NCBI GenBank assembly: GCA_035255045.1
Contig: DATFAA010000019.1
Span: 25,392-89,391, forward strand
Direction: 5' to 3'
Length of the DNA stretch: 64,000 nt
DNA from: JAGTRP01 sp035255045
GTDB taxonomy: Bacteria; Pseudomonadota; Gammaproteobacteria; Burkholderiales; Rhodocyclaceae
A program made the position numbers and the translations under genes. Of the stretch, positions 53,758 through 61,234 are shown one piece after another. Position 1 is the stretch's first letter. Each line of letters starts with the position of its first letter. Below the pieces are notes generated by a model, which was given only the letters and a program-made list of their open reading frames with translations, was not told the DNA's origin and did no database searches.

Positions 53758-54231
53758 CTAGCGACTACTCCAAGAAGCCGCAGCCACGATAAACACAAGG
53801 GGCACGCAGGAAGCCCCGATACGGACCCTGTTTAGAGCGGCGCCGATTTCATCATTGCGCAGCCTGTTTCGCTCGATGCATCGCTGCTGGCTGCGAAGCT
53901 CTGCCTCCCGGAGTTCTTCAATCGTCCAATCCGCGGATAGGAGAGTCGCTGGCTCATTAGCGGTTGGCCAGATTGGGCGAATGCGCAGGGCGCACCACAC
54001 CAGCCATGCAGATAGGGCGAACAGATACACGCTGGCAGCGGCCATGCCGGCGATAGCCCAGGGCAGCCCCCCTTTATCGAACAAATTCACCGCATAGGCC
54101 AAAGCTCCGCCGGCACCGGAGAGCAGTAGCAAGAGCGTGCTGTTGGCTTCCTTGGCAAGCATTTCAGCGCTGGCAACGTGAAAAGCTGCGTTGGCCCGAG
54201 CCGCGGCTTCAATGAAGTCGAGTTTTTCCAC
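53758..54231 (-). CDS. Hypothetical membrane protein with three helices
   Basis: A 157-residue protein from GTG 54231, preferred because TTGGAGAACACG precedes it; an upstream in-frame ATG at 54282 has no Shine-Dalgarno. A helical N-terminal segment (VEKLDFIEAAARANAAFHVA) precedes two membrane helices, a long cytoplasmic helical region with many Arg/Glu, and a third helix near the C-terminus. The layout recalls small SLATT/S-4TM-like membrane effectors of defence systems, but no motif proves that. Leftward gene in the element; function unknown. Confidence 0.6.
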   Translation of the reverse strand: MEKLDFIEAAARANAAFHVASAEMLAKEANSTLLLLLSGAGGALAYAVNLFDKGGLPWAIAGMAAASVYLFALSAWLVWCALRIRPIWPTANEPATLLSADWTIEELREAELRSQQRCIERNRLRNDEIGAALNRVRIGASCVPLVFIVAAASWSSR

Positions 54232-54383
54232 CGTGTTCTCCAAGATTTGAAGGCAGTATTCTGCCCATCTTCCCAATGCCATGGGAATGGTACGAAGTCC
54301 GATGTTCGTACCGCAGCTCGTACTGCTGCCCCATGGTTACCAAGGGGCTGTTGCCAGCTCGGCTGCCATCGTGCGAACCAAAC

Positions 54384-54824
54384 TCAGAATGCGGTCGGCT
54401 GCAGGTAAATCTCGCCACCGTGACCAAACCCGGTTCGATAGGTGGATGGCTCTCCGGCCTTCACTGTTGCCTTTGCCTCGGTCATCGGACCAAAGCATAT
54501 CGCTCCCTCTGGCTTGGTCCCGAGCATGTGGTCCCCGGCCGTCAAATACAGGACAACCTTCTCCGCCGGCTTCAGGTCGGCAACGGGGGAACCATCCACG
54601 AAAACCCGCCACGAGCACCCGTGTCCGCCAATGGACACATCCCGCTTCACGACCACCTCTCCCGTTCCCTCTGCGGGACGGGAATATTTCGAGCTGATCA
54701 GGCGCTCGCTTGGGACCATGGCTGCCTGGCTGTTGGGGACAGGTTCTGTGGCGCACCCCGAGATCAACAGCATGAGGCTGGAGAGGGCTATGGATAGTCT
54801 GGCGGTCGTCAATTTACGCTCCAT
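54384..54824 (-). CDS. Lipoprotein with DUF2846-like domain
   Basis: A 146-residue lipoprotein with lipobox LISGC (Cys 24). The mature part has a beta-rich pattern, EVVVKRDVSIGGHGCSWRVF, GSPVADLKPAEKVVLYLTAG, resembling DUF2846-type lipoproteins. A Gly/His-rich C-terminus follows. It could alter the cell envelope, as superinfection-exclusion lipoproteins of phages do, but nothing in the sequence shows this directly. ATG 54824 has no clear Shine-Dalgarno. Confidence 0.62.
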   Translation of the reverse strand: MERKLTTARLSIALSSLMLLISGCATEPVPNSQAAMVPSERLISSKYSRPAEGTGEVVVKRDVSIGGHGCSWRVFVDGSPVADLKPAEKVVLYLTAGDHMLGTKPEGAICFGPMTEAKATVKAGEPSTYRTGFGHGGEIYLQPTAF

Positions 54825-55487
54825 CGCTGAGGTGAATTATCTCCTCGTCATTGTAGGCGATTGGTTCGCCACCGATGGGCCAGGACAAAATGGAGGACAT
54901 GCGGCTGAAATGAAAAGCCCGCGTGAAGGCGCTGTGCCGCCCATTCAACCGCTCTTCGATTGCTTCCTGGACTTCAACTTTTTTCAACAGCCGAGCGCTT
55001 AGATGGCTTCCTGAATTTCAGGTTTTTTCAGGAGGTCGAAGGCCTGCGGTCCTGCTGTTTTCGCGGAATTTTCCGTGCTCCATGTCGGCGATGTCCTGGG
55101 CTGCAGCGTCCTCGATATTACGCACTACGCTTTGCGTAACGTCCTGCGTAACGCCGCCCTGAGCTTTGAAAAATATTGAAAGAAATTCAAATTTGTCATA
55201 CCCCAGTCATACCACTCACCCTGGTGATTGACGGTAGGAACTAGCATTGAAAGGTATGACGGCTCGCCAAGCGTTTCCCGGTGGCGGATTTGTGCGGCCA
55301 GATGCACGAGGGCTAGCCCCTGATATGTCTTACTCCTGTCTTGCCCCCGTCACTCTCAGCTTTGATGGCTCCATGAGATTCTGAACAGCAAGATGGCCCG
55401 CCATCCGTCTGCCGGCGCCAGTTTCGGCGCCATTCGGGATGTCGGGGCTTGGTCAATTCCTTCTAAGCTGAATCAAAGCTGGCACCA
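54825..55487. other. Non-coding or decayed region (663 bp)
   Basis: No convincing gene. The minus strand contains decayed-looking small frames: a 29-nt imperfect direct repeat (54962-54990 and 55006-55034) that encodes LLKK(P/V)E(I/V)QEAI twice, and three GTCATACC-type sites. An inverted pair CAGCTTTGAT/ATCAAAGCTG lies at 55357-55366 and 55472-55481. It may be remnants of a lost gene plus regulatory DNA. Confidence 0.5.
55195..55260. repeat. Three GTCATACC sites (two direct, one inverted)
   Basis: GTCATACC at 55195-55202 and 55206-55213, with its inverse GGTATGAC at 55253-55260. Spacing of 11 nt (about one helical turn) between the first two suggests protein binding on one DNA face. Candidate operator or minor origin element. 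Confidence 0.4.
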
Positions 55488-55841
55488 TCAAAACGCAAGC
55501 CTGATACCGTTCTTCCTGGCCAGGGCGAACCACCCCTCAGCCCCCATCCGGTAGATTCGCCCGAAGAAATCCACCGGCGTCTCGCCCGGGGCCGGATGCT
55601 CACCCATCAGGTCCGCGGCTGCCTTCTGGAACTGGCCCAGCAGGCGCTGGAACTCGCTGGCGCCGTGTTCCAGGGAGACGACCCCGGCGGCGAGCGCTCC
55701 ATCGAGGTTGCCGGCGACCGTGTTGTACTCCACCACTGCCAAGGCCCCCAGGGTCATCGCTTCGAGCTGCGGCGCCCGCTGCATGATCTCCTGGGTAGCC
55801 CGGTTGAATGCGTCGAGATGTTGCGTTGTGGCGATCTTCAT
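55488..55841 (-). CDS. Hypothetical phage-like protein downstream of tape measure
   Basis: A 117-residue mostly helical protein starting MKIATTQHLDAFNRATQEIM. The first half has a helical repeat-like pattern, and ETPVDFFGRIYRMGAEGWFALARKNG suggests a compact C-terminal region. ATG 55841 lies 2 nt after the tape-measure stop with GGAAGGTGGTAGAG upstream, so expression is coupled. It is always downstream-positioned like tail chaperones or assembly proteins, but the family is not recognised. Confidence 0.6.
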   Translation of the reverse strand: MKIATTQHLDAFNRATQEIMQRAPQLEAMTLGALAVVEYNTVAGNLDGALAAGVVSLEHGASEFQRLLGQFQKAAADLMGEHPAPGETPVDFFGRIYRMGAEGWFALARKNGIRLAF

Positions 55842-55843
55842 CT

Positions 55844-57805
55844 CTACCACCTTCCGGAAGAGCCGACCGGAGTCGGCGTCATACGTCCATCGAACCGGGA
55901 AACCCCGGCAGTCGGCCGCTGGGCGTCCCGGTACTGATGATCGGTGACGACCTCGGCCACCTTGCGGCCGTCCAGGTTGATGGTGCTGCTGACCTGGATG
56001 GGCTGCTGCTGCCGGGGAGCGACGTAGTTGGAGCCCTGGGGCGTTGTGACGGCCGCCGGTCGGCTGATCGCTCCCACTACTTGACGCTGACCGCCGTTGG
56101 CTGAGCCGGGGGCATAGTCGGCGGTGCCATCAAGCTCACGCCGGGCAGCCATGTAACGATCCACCGATCTTTTGCTGGGGTCACCCATCCACGATGGCAT
56201 CCATCCCTTTACCGTGTCCGACCAGCCCTTGAGGGTATCGACGCGCTCCTTGTCATGGGTTTGATCTTCGGCCCAATTCTTGACCGCCAGCATGGCCAGC
56301 AGCGGTGTCACCGCGAGCCCGAACGCTTTGAGACCTCCGGCCAGGGAGCTGACATTCCCTGCCAAGCCGCTGCCTTTGCCAAGGACGCCTCCTAGGTCAC
56401 CGAAAGCCAGTCGGGTCATTGCAAGGCCGGTGATGAGCGGGCCGCCCACCGCCAGTACCCCGGAGATGGCGCCGAAGCCGATTACCAAGTCTTTGGTGAG
56501 GTTGGGATGCTTTCTGGCAAAGTCGCCGATGTCGTTGAGCCCTCTGGAGAGCTTGAGAAGAGCCGGGACCACCACCGGGACAACATTCACCGTCAGCGAC
56601 GTCTCGAAGTTCTCCCAGGCGGCATGGAGTGCTCGGCGGGCGGTGTCCGGGTCCTTGGTCATCGCGTTCTTGTAGGCCTCTGCCGGAGACATGACGCCCT
56701 CCATCAGGAGGCGGTCCCGCTCGAAGTTCTTTCGCTTGATGTAGAACTCGCCGAGCAGCCCGCCGGCCAGCTGGTTGCCGCGGCTGATCATGTTCAGGAT
56801 CTGCAGCACGTTTTGGTCGCTGGCCTCCATCTTGTGGCGCTTCAGGTAGTCCAGGACCTGGGGCACCACCACCTGATTGGTCCAGGTGAAGGAATCCTTG
56901 GCCGCAAGGTCTGCCCCCTTGAGCGGTGCCACGACCGTTCCCGGGGTAGAGGTGGGCAGCGCTTGGCCGTTGCCCACGAGCCCCAGCTCCTTGAGAAGGG
57001 GCAGGGACTGCCGATTCACGAACCCCTGGTTTGTGAGGCGGTACAGCGCGGCGAGGGCCGGGCCCACGCCCTTGGAGCCGCCGCCCCCGCCGCCCTTGGT
57101 CGCGTTCTCCAGCATCAGGGTGGGTAGGTACTTGTAGGCGAAGTCGTCGGAGAGGGAGAACTTGGCTTGGCGGGCGTAGTTGAAGACGCTCTGAAACATC
57201 TCCGGAGTGACCCGCCCCTGGGTGCCGATGATGACTCGGGTCATGTAGTCGGCTTGGCGCTTGAGCACTTCTGGGTCATTCACCGCACCACGGATGTCCA
57301 GGGCCTTCATGGCGCTGAATGCCAAGTCGGTGGCGTGGCCGCCGACGCTGCCCTCCTTGGACGCTGCCAGCACCGTCTGCATGCGCTGCATGATCGGGAG
57401 GAACTCCCTGGCCTCATGCCAGTTGCCGGTGACGTTGCGCAGGTCCAGCAGCGCCTTCAGGTTCCCGGTGGCCGTGGTGGTCATGTTCTCGCCGGCGAGC
57501 TTCCAGGCATCGCTCACGGCTTCCGCGATTTCTGCCTGCTTCATCCCGGCCATGTTCATGATGTTGAGCTGGTGGACGTAATCCTCGGCGGGCTTCAGCG
57601 CCTTGCCGATCATCCCCAGGCCGAAGGCGCCGGTGGCGGAGGCCGCCGTCCCCAGCAGAGTGATCTTGCGCAGCTTTTCGAGCCTCGCCTGGAGTGCCTC
57701 GGCATCCTTGCCGGTCTTCATGAAGTGCGACGAGATGGCGAGTAGCCCGCTGCTCACGTTGTTGATGAGCGAGAGGCGCACTGCGACCTTGTAGGCTTCA
57801 AACAT
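55844..57805 (-). CDS. Phage tail tape-measure-like protein
   Basis: A 653-residue protein resembling phage tape-measure proteins: an N-terminal phage_tape_measure-type region (ARLEKLRKITLLGTAASATG, TLMLENATKGGGGGG linker), long helices, and hydrophobic membrane-like segments (about 440-465 and 505-525) used by tape-measure proteins to cross the host membrane. Length is short for a siphovirus tape measure. It is alone: no tail tube, baseplate, tail chaperone or capsid gene flanks it. ATG 57803-57805 follows AGGGAGCATGAACC. Could act as a tail-length or tail-hijack factor for a helper phage. Confidence 0.78.
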   Translation of the reverse strand: MFEAYKVAVRLSLINNVSSGLLAISSHFMKTGKDAEALQARLEKLRKITLLGTAASATGAFGLGMIGKALKPAEDYVHQLNIMNMAGMKQAEIAEAVSDAWKLAGENMTTTATGNLKALLDLRNVTGNWHEAREFLPIMQRMQTVLAASKEGSVGGHATDLAFSAMKALDIRGAVNDPEVLKRQADYMTRVIIGTQGRVTPEMFQSVFNYARQAKFSLSDDFAYKYLPTLMLENATKGGGGGGSKGVGPALAALYRLTNQGFVNRQSLPLLKELGLVGNGQALPTSTPGTVVAPLKGADLAAKDSFTWTNQVVVPQVLDYLKRHKMEASDQNVLQILNMISRGNQLAGGLLGEFYIKRKNFERDRLLMEGVMSPAEAYKNAMTKDPDTARRALHAAWENFETSLTVNVVPVVVPALLKLSRGLNDIGDFARKHPNLTKDLVIGFGAISGVLAVGGPLITGLAMTRLAFGDLGGVLGKGSGLAGNVSSLAGGLKAFGLAVTPLLAMLAVKNWAEDQTHDKERVDTLKGWSDTVKGWMPSWMGDPSKRSVDRYMAARRELDGTADYAPGSANGGQRQVVGAISRPAAVTTPQGSNYVAPRQQQPIQVSSTINLDGRKVAEVVTDHQYRDAQRPTAGVSRFDGRMTPTPVGSSGRW

Positions 57806-57817
57806 GGTTCATGCTCC

Positions 57818-58246
57818 CTATGGATTGGTTGCCGCCACCCGGGCCCTTTGGGTGGTGGGCGAATGGGGCCGGGGCTTGCACCGTGGGCCGCCGTTGCGTT
57901 TTCTGGTGGTCCTGAGGGGGGTGCTCACGCTGGGCGCTTCTGAGGGCTCCGGAGTCGCCTGTCGCAACTTCCAGAGAATGGCGAGCGCATCAATGGGGTA
58001 CGGGGTCTTCGGGTCAGCGACTGCCGCCCTGGCGGCCTCTTCCGGACTGCGGCCGGGGATGAGATGGCAGTACGGCGGGATTCGGTCCGACCGGGCGGAC
58101 TTGGCCGGCATCGCCGCCTTTATCCGGCCGCCCTGGGCCTGTTCTCTGGCTACCTCGGCCTCGCGCTGCTCGCGCTTGAGGGTGGCCGCAATTTGCCTGT
58201 GCTTTAGCGCTGCAAGCTTCTTGGTAGTGGTCTGGTCGGTGATCAT
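57818..58246 (-). CDS. Hypothetical basic protein
   Basis: A 142-residue Arg/Lys/Ala-rich protein with low-complexity C-terminus (TPLRTTRKRNGGPRCKPRP). Its ATG overlaps the TGA of the dnaB-like gene (ATGA at 58243-58246), so it is coupled. The N-terminal helix resembles basic DNA-binding tails. No family recognised; possible helicase loader or packaging-related protein, speculative. Confidence 0.55.
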   Translation of the reverse strand: MITDQTTTKKLAALKHRQIAATLKREQREAEVAREQAQGGRIKAAMPAKSARSDRIPPYCHLIPGRSPEEAARAAVADPKTPYPIDALAILWKLRQATPEPSEAPSVSTPLRTTRKRNGGPRCKPRPHSPTTQRARVAATNP

Positions 58247-59643
58247 TCGAACCCCTTTCGTGTATGACGCGCCGCTCGCGCTTCCGCCGCCCGTGCCGCG
58301 GCCTCTGCAAATTCGCGCTGGTCGGCATCACAGAATCGGGAGAACTCGCCCTGGAATACGAGGCGCACGTCTCCAAGAGGGCCAAGGCGCTGTTTGCGGA
58401 TCAGGATCTCGGCGAACCCCTTGAAAGGGCTGTCCGGGCGGTAGTAGTCGTCGCGGTAGCACATCATGACGACGTCGGCATCCTGTTCAATGCTTCCCGA
58501 GTCGCGCAGGTCGGACATGACCGGGCGCTTGTCCGGGCGCTCCTCGACCTTCCGCGAGAGTTGTGAGAGGAGAACGATCGGGCAGGAGAGTTCGCGGGCC
58601 AGGAGCTTCAGGGCGCGGGTGATGCCGCCAAGCTCCTCGTTCTTCGTGTTGCCCTCTCCACGCATCAGCTGCAGGTAGTCGATCACCATCAGGTCGAGAC
58701 TGCCGAAGCGCTGGCAAACCTTGCGGGCGGCGAGGCGGATGCGGGAGACGTGCGAGAGGTACGGGTCGTCGGAGATAACGAGCCGCTTTTCGTAGAGCCT
58801 GGCCAGTGATGCCGAAATTTGGCACCAGTCATCGTCACCAATCAGGCCGGAGCGAAGGGCCGTGGTGCTAATGCTGCCGAAGCGAGCCATGGAGCGCTCT
58901 GCGAGCTGATCGGCGCCCATCTCCAGCGACACTACGAAAGCGACACCGCCTGCCACCGCGACGTTCTCGGCGATATTCACCGCCAACGTAGTTTTGCCCA
59001 TGCTCGGGCGGCCGGCGACGATGACCAGATCTCCGGGGTGCAGCCCGCTGGTCAGCTTGTCGAGGTCTCGGAAGCCGGTCGGCAGGCCTGAAATCTGGCC
59101 GCCCTTGTCCTTCCTCTGCTCAAGCGCATCCAGGACGCTAGGAAGCAACTCGCAGATGGTCTTCGGCTCCTTGCCGGCGTGCTTCGTGTCGGCGAGGCCC
59201 ATCACTAGGCCGGTGACCTGCTCCAGCAGCTCGGCGGTGGTGCTACCGGCGGCGGCAGCCAGTTCCGTCACCTGCTGCCCCATGGCCAGCACATCGCGTC
59301 GAACGCGGCGCTCTCGCACGATTTCGGCGTAGCGGCGGATATTGGCGGCGCTGGGCGTGTTGGCCGCCAGCTCGCCGAGGTAGGCGAGGCCTCCGGTTCG
59401 TTCGGATTCGTTGGAGCCTTCCAGGCTCTCGGCGACCGTTACCACGTCGGCTGGCTGCCCGCGGTCAAGCATCTGCGTGATGTGGCGGAAAATGCGCCGG
59501 TGCTCGTCCCGGTAGAAATCCGAGTCGGCGACCAGGCCGGCGATCCGCTCCCAGGCGTTGTTGTCGAGGAGCAGGCCGCCGATGACGGATTGCTCGGCCT
59601 CGATCGAGTGGGGCGGCAGGTGCAGTTCGGCGGGGGCGTTCAT
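58243..59643 (-). CDS. dnaB: Replicative DNA helicase, DnaB-type
   Basis: A 466-residue hexameric helicase. N-terminal DnaB domain (HSIEAEQSVIGGLLLDN), Walker A GRPSMGKTT (211-218), Walker B LDLMVIDYLQLM, an ATP-sensor block LLSQLSRKVEERPDKRP, the DSGSIEQDADVVM motif and IRKQRLG near the C-terminus. Full-length and intact. It overlaps the initiator gene by 4 nt (59640-59643), the arrangement of phage lambda O-P-type replication modules with helicase instead of loader. Distinct from the host chromosomal dnaB, which would not lie here. Confidence 0.9.
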   Translation of the reverse strand: MNAPAELHLPPHSIEAEQSVIGGLLLDNNAWERIAGLVADSDFYRDEHRRIFRHITQMLDRGQPADVVTVAESLEGSNESERTGGLAYLGELAANTPSAANIRRYAEIVRERRVRRDVLAMGQQVTELAAAAGSTTAELLEQVTGLVMGLADTKHAGKEPKTICELLPSVLDALEQRKDKGGQISGLPTGFRDLDKLTSGLHPGDLVIVAGRPSMGKTTLAVNIAENVAVAGGVAFVVSLEMGADQLAERSMARFGSISTTALRSGLIGDDDWCQISASLARLYEKRLVISDDPYLSHVSRIRLAARKVCQRFGSLDLMVIDYLQLMRGEGNTKNEELGGITRALKLLARELSCPIVLLSQLSRKVEERPDKRPVMSDLRDSGSIEQDADVVMMCYRDDYYRPDSPFKGFAEILIRKQRLGPLGDVRLVFQGEFSRFCDADQREFAEAAARAAEARAARHTRKGFE

Positions 59644-60392
59644 GCTGCTGCCCTCCGCGCTTGCTCGCCGGCCGTGGTCCAGCGGGCCGGCTCGCCTTCC
59701 TTGAGATACCAGAGGCCGGCGCGGTTCTGGCGGACGGCATTGCGGAACGTACCAGGCCAGTCCTTTTTCCGGCTCTGAGTCGGCAGCCAGTAGCTCTTGA
59801 ACTCGCGCCAGGCGATGGACAGCATTTCGGATTGGATGCCGACCTTCTCCGCATAGTCGAAGATCGGATCATCGTCCGGTATCGGCTTCAGGCTGCCGGC
59901 CTGGCATTGCTGGATAAAGGCCTGCAGGGTGATTCCTGCCTTCCTCGATTTCGACTCTGCCGACTGATCGGGCAGTGCTTGCGCGCCCTCTCTGACGGGT
60001 AGTAACGGTTCAATGACGGTTCGGCTCCCACCGGTGGGAGGGGTGCCCTCCCATCCACGGGAGGGGTTAGGGACATGGGCGGGAGCCCTCCCATCCATGG
60101 GAGGGGTCCCATCGGCGGGAGGGGTAAGGCGATTCACTTGAATCTGGTACCGCCGGCTTGTTGCTCCACCTTGTGGATTGTCGGTAACCGTCAAATAGCC
60201 GGTCTCGATGATCGAATGAACTACCCGGCGGGCCTGCTTTTCGCTGAGTCGAGTCTTCTTTGCAATCGACGCCATCGATGGCCAGCAGCGCCCCTCATCG
60301 TCGCTCCAGTCAGCAAGCGCAAGCATGGCGAGCAGTTCGCTACCAACTCCCGGGTAAGCGTCCCAGACCATGGCCATTACGCGTATGGACAT
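59640..60392 (-). CDS. Winged-helix replication initiator (phage O-like), iterons inside gene
   Basis: A 250-residue protein with an N-terminal HTH_36-type winged helix (MAMVWDAYPGVGSELLAMLA; SMASIAKKTRLSEKQARRVV; wing SRRYQIQVN) like lambda O and related initiators. Residues about 90-123 are encoded by four 20-bp iteron-like repeats and read as a TPPxDG-type low-complexity linker. A C-terminal domain of about 100 residues (ITLQAFIQQCQAGSLKPIPD.. WREFKSYW) likely recruits helicase. The gene is coupled to the dnaB-like gene. Initiator role is inferred from this combination. Confidence 0.8.
   Translation of the reverse strand: MSIRVMAMVWDAYPGVGSELLAMLALADWSDDEGRCWPSMASIAKKTRLSEKQARRVVHSIIETGYLTVTDNPQGGATSRRYQIQVNRLTPPADGTPPMDGRAPAHVPNPSRGWEGTPPTGGSRTVIEPLLPVREGAQALPDQSAESKSRKAGITLQAFIQQCQAGSLKPIPDDDPIFDYAEKVGIQSEMLSIAWREFKSYWLPTQSRKKDWPGTFRNAVRQNRAGLWYLKEGEPARWTTAGEQARRAAA
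60025..60125. repeat. Four 20-bp iterons inside the initiator gene; candidate replication origin
   Basis: Four copies of a (C/G)TCCCAYCSRYGGGAGGGGT unit start at 60025, 60048, 60088 and 60106. Each is itself a partial dyad (CCCA..TGGG). They lie within codons 90-123 of the initiator gene, the same relative position as lambda O iterons. No clear AT-rich unwinding region adjoins them, a gap in the origin model. They are not CRISPR-like (no constant spacers). Confidence 0.7.
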
Positions 60393-60398
60393 TCCCGG

Positions 60399-60716
60399 TT
60401 ACATCCCTTGTTGGTTGAAGCCGAATGGATGGGCAAAAGCGCCGCGCCGGTCGTAGGTTGCCTCCCGGCACTGTTCCAGGATCAGCTGGACTGAACGAAG
60501 ATCGAAGTCATGCAGGAATGCCCAGCAGCGGCCGTCCCTTCCCCAGACAATGGCGGGTGCCTCAAGCTGGAAGGAAAACTGGAACGGGCCTCGGATGTTC
60601 TCGAAGTGAACCGGAGCGTGGAACTGGATCCTGAGCGCTGGCCTGGCTCGGCCTGGGATAAGCTGCGAGCGGTCAAACGCGTTCCGCCCGTGAAATTGCT
60701 GGAGAGCAGGAGACAT
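60399..60716 (-). CDS. Hypothetical protein of the element
   Basis: A 105-residue unknown protein starting MSPALQQFHGRNAFDRSQLI. The pattern FQFSFQLEAPAIVWGRDGRCWAFLHDFDL is beta-rich. ATG 60716 has a strong CTGGAGAGCAGGAGAC upstream. It lies between the AlpA-like gene and the initiator; perhaps a replication or regulatory accessory. No family recognised. Confidence 0.58.
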   Translation of the reverse strand: MSPALQQFHGRNAFDRSQLIPGRARPALRIQFHAPVHFENIRGPFQFSFQLEAPAIVWGRDGRCWAFLHDFDLRSVQLILEQCREATYDRRGAFAHPFGFNQQGM

Positions 60717-60724
60717 CGCGCCCC

Positions 60725-60967
60725 CTAAGCCGCTTTGCGGCTAAACTCGATTTGGGCGGCAAGCCAGCTTTCCACCTCGCTTTCCAACCACCCCACGGGA
60801 GGATTCTTCATCCCGTGTCCCAGTTCAATCGGCTTGGGAAACGTCGGATCGTAGTTAGGGGACTTTGGGTTCAGGCGGGAATAAATGGTGGAGCGGGAAA
60901 GCCCAGTGCGGGCCTCTACATGCCTACGGCGTAGGATGGCAAGTGCGGGTTGACGTTGTTCAGACAC
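60725..60967 (-). CDS. AlpA family transcriptional regulator
   Basis: An 80-residue AlpA-type winged helix: ILRRRHVEARTGLSRSTIYSRL, FPKPIELGHG and VGWLESEVESWL are the family signatures. The start is GTG 60965-60967 with CGGAGCCCTAATT upstream. AlpA proteins switch on integration/excision and early genes in P4-like and PICI-like satellites. Located 268 nt from the integrase gene on the same strand. Confidence 0.82.
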   Translation of the reverse strand: MSEQRQPALAILRRRHVEARTGLSRSTIYSRLNPKSPNYDPTFPKPIELGHGMKNPPVGWLESEVESWLAAQIEFSRKAA

Positions 60968-61010
60968 AATTAGGGCTCCGGTGAGTCACACAAAGCGCTT
61001 GCCTGAACAA

Positions 61011-61049
61011 AGAAAAAGGGACGGGCAAGCGTTAGCTTGTCGCCGTCCC
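61011..61049 (-). terminator. Intrinsic terminator of the integrase gene
   Basis: GGGACGG (61018-61024) pairs with CCGTCCC (61043-61049), with inner CAAGC/GCTTG (61026-61030/61035-61039). Minus-strand transcription runs from the stem into UUUUU (61017-61013). It separates integrase from the AlpA operon. Confidence 0.8.
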
Positions 61050-61234
61050 TTGCCGGGCACTTCGAGGATGTTGTCCTCGGCCCTCTACTTGAAGCAGCCA
61101 AAATTAACTGGCTTCGATCAGTCGGCATTCTCGATTCGGTGCCCGCTCTCCTGCCACTGGTTGTCAGCGAGGGCCCTATGATCGATACGAAGGCGTAGGA
61201 ATACTAAAGTAAGTTTGGGAAAGGTTGCAACTGC

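Noticed and set aside
55125..55307. A 60-residue minus-strand open frame in the 55 kb gap
   Set aside because: No Shine-Dalgarno, no family resemblance, and a neighbouring frame over the same DNA is equally open; not supported as a gene.
60025..60125. Possible CRISPR array
   Set aside because: Only four 20-bp units with uneven spacing (23, 40 and 18 nt), inside a coding sequence, with no cas genes; iterons explain it better.
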